A program made the position numbers and the translations under genes. From Verrucomicrobiota bacterium (lineage in GTDB: Bacteria > Verrucomicrobiota > Verrucomicrobiia > Methylacidiphilales > Verrucolacustridaceae): DNA of 8,509 bases. Below, piece by piece: positions 6,627-8,509 of this stretch. The notes below the pieces were generated by a model. The model was not told the origin of the DNA, searched no databases, and saw nothing but the letters and a program-made list of their open reading frames with translations. The stretch spans positions 1-8,509 of the forward strand of contig RGYX01000033.1 of NCBI GenBank assembly GCA_010031845.1. The letters run 5' to 3'. Position 1 is the stretch's first letter, and every line of letters begins with the position of its first letter.

Positions 6627-8509
6627 TTACTTTTCAGACCAGAGAAAATAGCGGTTGCGCAGGTCGTCGATTTTTCGGGTAAACGCGGCTTGGTTGGGAC
6701 CGCCGGCTTTTTCCAGAATCCGGTAGATGGCGAGAGCTCCGCGAAAATCCCGTCTGCTTTCCTGAATCCGAGCGGCTTCCGCACCGGCTCGGGCGAACCA
6801 GAGGTACTCCGGTTGGGCCACCGCGGTGAGCTGGGTTCCGGAGCGTCCGTAGAGCACATCCAGGTAAGCCTGGAGGGCGTCCTCCTCACGGCCGAGTTGT
6901 TCGAGGCATTTTCCGCGGATAAACCCGGCTTCATTGCGCTCGGAGGAGTCGGAGATGGGACTTGTGAGCAGGGAAGCGGCGGTGGAGGCGGCCCGCTCGA
7001 GGCTGGCCCGGTCATTGGCTCCCAGCGCAAATTCACAGGCCAGCCGGCGTTTGGTAACCTCAACCCAAGGGCGCTGATCCGGGGTGCGGGAGGCGAGAAG
7101 GGAGTTGGCGATCTGTAATCCGCCGGAGTAATCCCCGGACGCACGACAGGCATCGATTTCCGCCAACCGGGCATCGAGCCGCAAGGGGGAATTTTCGGGA
7201 ACCAGTCGCAGAAGTTTGATGGCTTCTGCCGGATTTCCCAAGGCCAAGGCGCTTTGGGCTGCATAGTAGAGCGCATTATCGGCTAGGGGATCTTTGGGGT
7301 ATTTCGTGGCCATTTCCCGAAAAGCGGTCAGTGCCTCCCCGTGGTTGCGCTCTTCATAGTGGGTCTGGGCGATTTGAAAGGTGATGGCCGGGGCCAGGGT
7401 GCTATGGGGAAAGCGCGTGAGAATCTTGGTGAATTCGACGCGGGCTTGGGCGCCGGTCAGTTCCTTGGAGCGTAGACGAGCCTCAATCCCCGAGGCCAAG
7501 GCCTGAGGGAGGAGAGGGGAGTTGGGAAAGGCTTTCTCAAATTCGGCAAAGGCCGCGATGGCCCCAGGGTAGTCTCCCCCCCGCAAGAGGGAACTGGCCC
7601 GGCGGAGAGTGGCTTCGGCTTGGAGCGGATCCGAGCCGGGAAGTTTGGAAACCTCGGCCAGGGCAGACCGGCTGGCCGCTGAATCGCCCTGGGTTTCGAG
7701 CATGCGGCCGCGCTCCAAGGCCAGACCGGCCCGGCGGGAGCTATCGGGGAAGCGTTGGCTGAATTCCTGTTCCAAGCGGAGAAACGTGGAGACCTCGGAA
7801 CCACGGGAGGCGGTAATCGCGGCGTTGTACAAGGCCTCCTCCGCCAGTTTGGGATCCGTGGCGGTTCGGTAAGCCGCATCCCAAGCCGCCGAGGCCTCGG
7901 CGGCCTTGCCCTCTTTCATCAGGATTTCGGCCTGCGTGGCCTGTGCCTGATAAAAAATCGTTGGATCCAGTTTGGCCGTTTGTAGGAGAGCTTTTACCTG
8001 CTCCCTGGCCGCGGGTTCTTGTCCTTGTTTGATCAGGGCTTGGGCAAGAAGCAGGCGGGCAGAGGGGATGGCAGGGGAGGTGGGGTAGGTGCGAATCAGT
8101 TGATCGAGATCGGCGGCCGCGGCCTCCGCGTTGCCAGCCGTTAAGGTGGCTGATCCCAGAAGCAGGAGAGCCGGAGCATAACGTCCTCGTTTGTCATTTT
8201 CTTCCTCCCGGTCACGGACGGAATCACGCAATTTCAGGGCAGCGGTGGGCAAGGATTGGGAGGCCTGGGCGGCGGACAGGTATTCCCGGGCGGCGGTAAG
8301 ATAGGTTTCCGGGTTGGAATTTTGGTTGAGAGCTTTTTCCAGCGAGTTGGCGGCATCCGCCGGCTTATTGCGGGAACGGTCGATCTTCCCCAGGGTAATC
8401 CAAATGCGGGCGATCAGGTCGGCCGAGGTGCCGTCCTTATTGTCGAGGATCTTGCGGAACTGGTCTTTGGCCTCATCCCCTTTCCCGCGGCTGAAGGCAA
8501 TTTCCGCAG
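6627..8509 (-). CDS. Tetratricopeptide-repeat protein (N-terminus cut by window edge)
   Basis: The open frame runs from the right edge to TAA at 6629-6627, giving 626 visible residues without a start. A TTG at 8252 lies in frame, but clear TPR-like sequence continues upstream of it, so it is an internal leucine. The protein is Ala/Leu-rich helical repeat sequence with the TPR pattern of small residues and A..LG..Y....Y..A. Several repeats end in an F/YPxS-type turn: TYPTSP at 140, RFPDSS at 252, AFPNSP at 326, RFPHST at 365 and KYPKDP at 402 of the visible part. The last three are 37-39 residues apart, about one TPR each. Such repeats occur in YbgF- and BamD-like envelope proteins and act as protein-protein scaffolds. 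No catalytic motif is seen. Export cannot be judged without the N-terminus. No terminator follows, so some read-through into grpE is possible. The specific partner is unknown. Confidence 0.85.
   Translation of the reverse strand, partial: AEIAFSRGKGDEAKDQFRKILDNKDGTSADLIARIWITLGKIDRSRNKPADAANSLEKALNQNSNPETYLTAAREYLSAAQASQSLPTAALKLRDSVRDREEENDKRGRYAPALLLLGSATLTAGNAEAAAADLDQLIRTYPTSPAIPSARLLLAQALIKQGQEPAAREQVKALLQTAKLDPTIFYQAQATQAEILMKEGKAAEASAAWDAAYRTATDPKLAEEALYNAAITASRGSEVSTFLRLEQEFSQRFPDSSRRAGLALERGRMLETQGDSAASRSALAEVSKLPGSDPLQAEATLRRASSLLRGGDYPGAIAAFAEFEKAFPNSPLLPQALASGIEARLRSKELTGAQARVEFTKILTRFPHSTLAPAITFQIAQTHYEERNHGEALTAFREMATKYPKDPLADNALYYAAQSALALGNPAEAIKLLRLVPENSPLRLDARLAEIDACRASGDYSGGLQIANSLLASRTPDQRPWVEVTKRRLACEFALGANDRASLERAASTAASLLTSPISDSSERNEAGFIRGKCLEQLGREEDALQAYLDVLYGRSGTQLTAVAQPEYLWFARAGAEAARIQESRRDFRGALAIYRILEKAGGPNQAAFTRKIDDLRNRYFLWSEK

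Noticed and set aside
8252..8252. TTG at 8252 as the start of the TPR protein
   Set aside because: The same frame continues upstream to the window edge without a stop, and that sequence is equally TPR-like.
1..8509. tRNA or rRNA genes, CRISPR array, insertion sequence, phage or defence genes
   Set aside because: No repeat array, transposase, RNA-gene structure or accessory gene was seen. Nearly all of the window is covered by housekeeping genes and the TPR protein, with no sign of a new multi-gene system.

Overview
This window looks like an ordinary bacterial housekeeping region. It is G+C-rich by eye, and every supported gene lies on the minus strand. In transcription order (high to low coordinates) they are: a tetratricopeptide-repeat (TPR) protein whose N-terminus is cut off by the right edge, grpE, dnaJ, rsmE, a HAD-family phosphatase, and carB, whose last few residues are cut off by the left edge. 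The long plus-strand reading frames are antisense shadows of these genes. The organism cannot be named from the sequence. The protein families are universal bacterial ones. The gene order, the frequent GTG/TTG starts and the large TPR protein would fit a Gram-negative of the Planctomycetota-Verrucomicrobiota-Chlamydiota type, but that is a weak inference.

Layout: 8509-6627 encodes the TPR protein. The 97-base gap at 6626-6530 is the only place with a good promoter: a perfect TTGACA -35 box, a second overlapping candidate, and a small inverted repeat in the spacer. From it reads a tight run: grpE (6529-5966), dnaJ (5962-4805, 3 bases later), rsmE (4808-4059, overlapping dnaJ by 4 bases) and the HAD phosphatase (4062-3292, overlapping rsmE by 4 bases). 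A 77-base pyrimidine-rich gap with no clear promoter or terminator follows, and then carB (3214 to the left edge). A hairpin can be drawn across the carB start codon.

How the genes fit together: GrpE and DnaJ are the nucleotide-exchange factor and J-domain co-chaperone of DnaK, but dnaK is not here. RsmE methylates U1498 of 16S rRNA and often lies beside dnaJ in bacteria. CarB makes carbamoyl phosphate for pyrimidine and arginine synthesis, and its partner carA is also absent. The group therefore joins protein folding, ribosome modification and nucleotide synthesis, with no evidence of a specialised accessory system. The points worth a second look are regulatory: the carB start-codon hairpin and pyrimidine-rich leader, the two matching TTGA stop/start junctions, the near absence of Shine-Dalgarno sequences, and the grpE promoter region.
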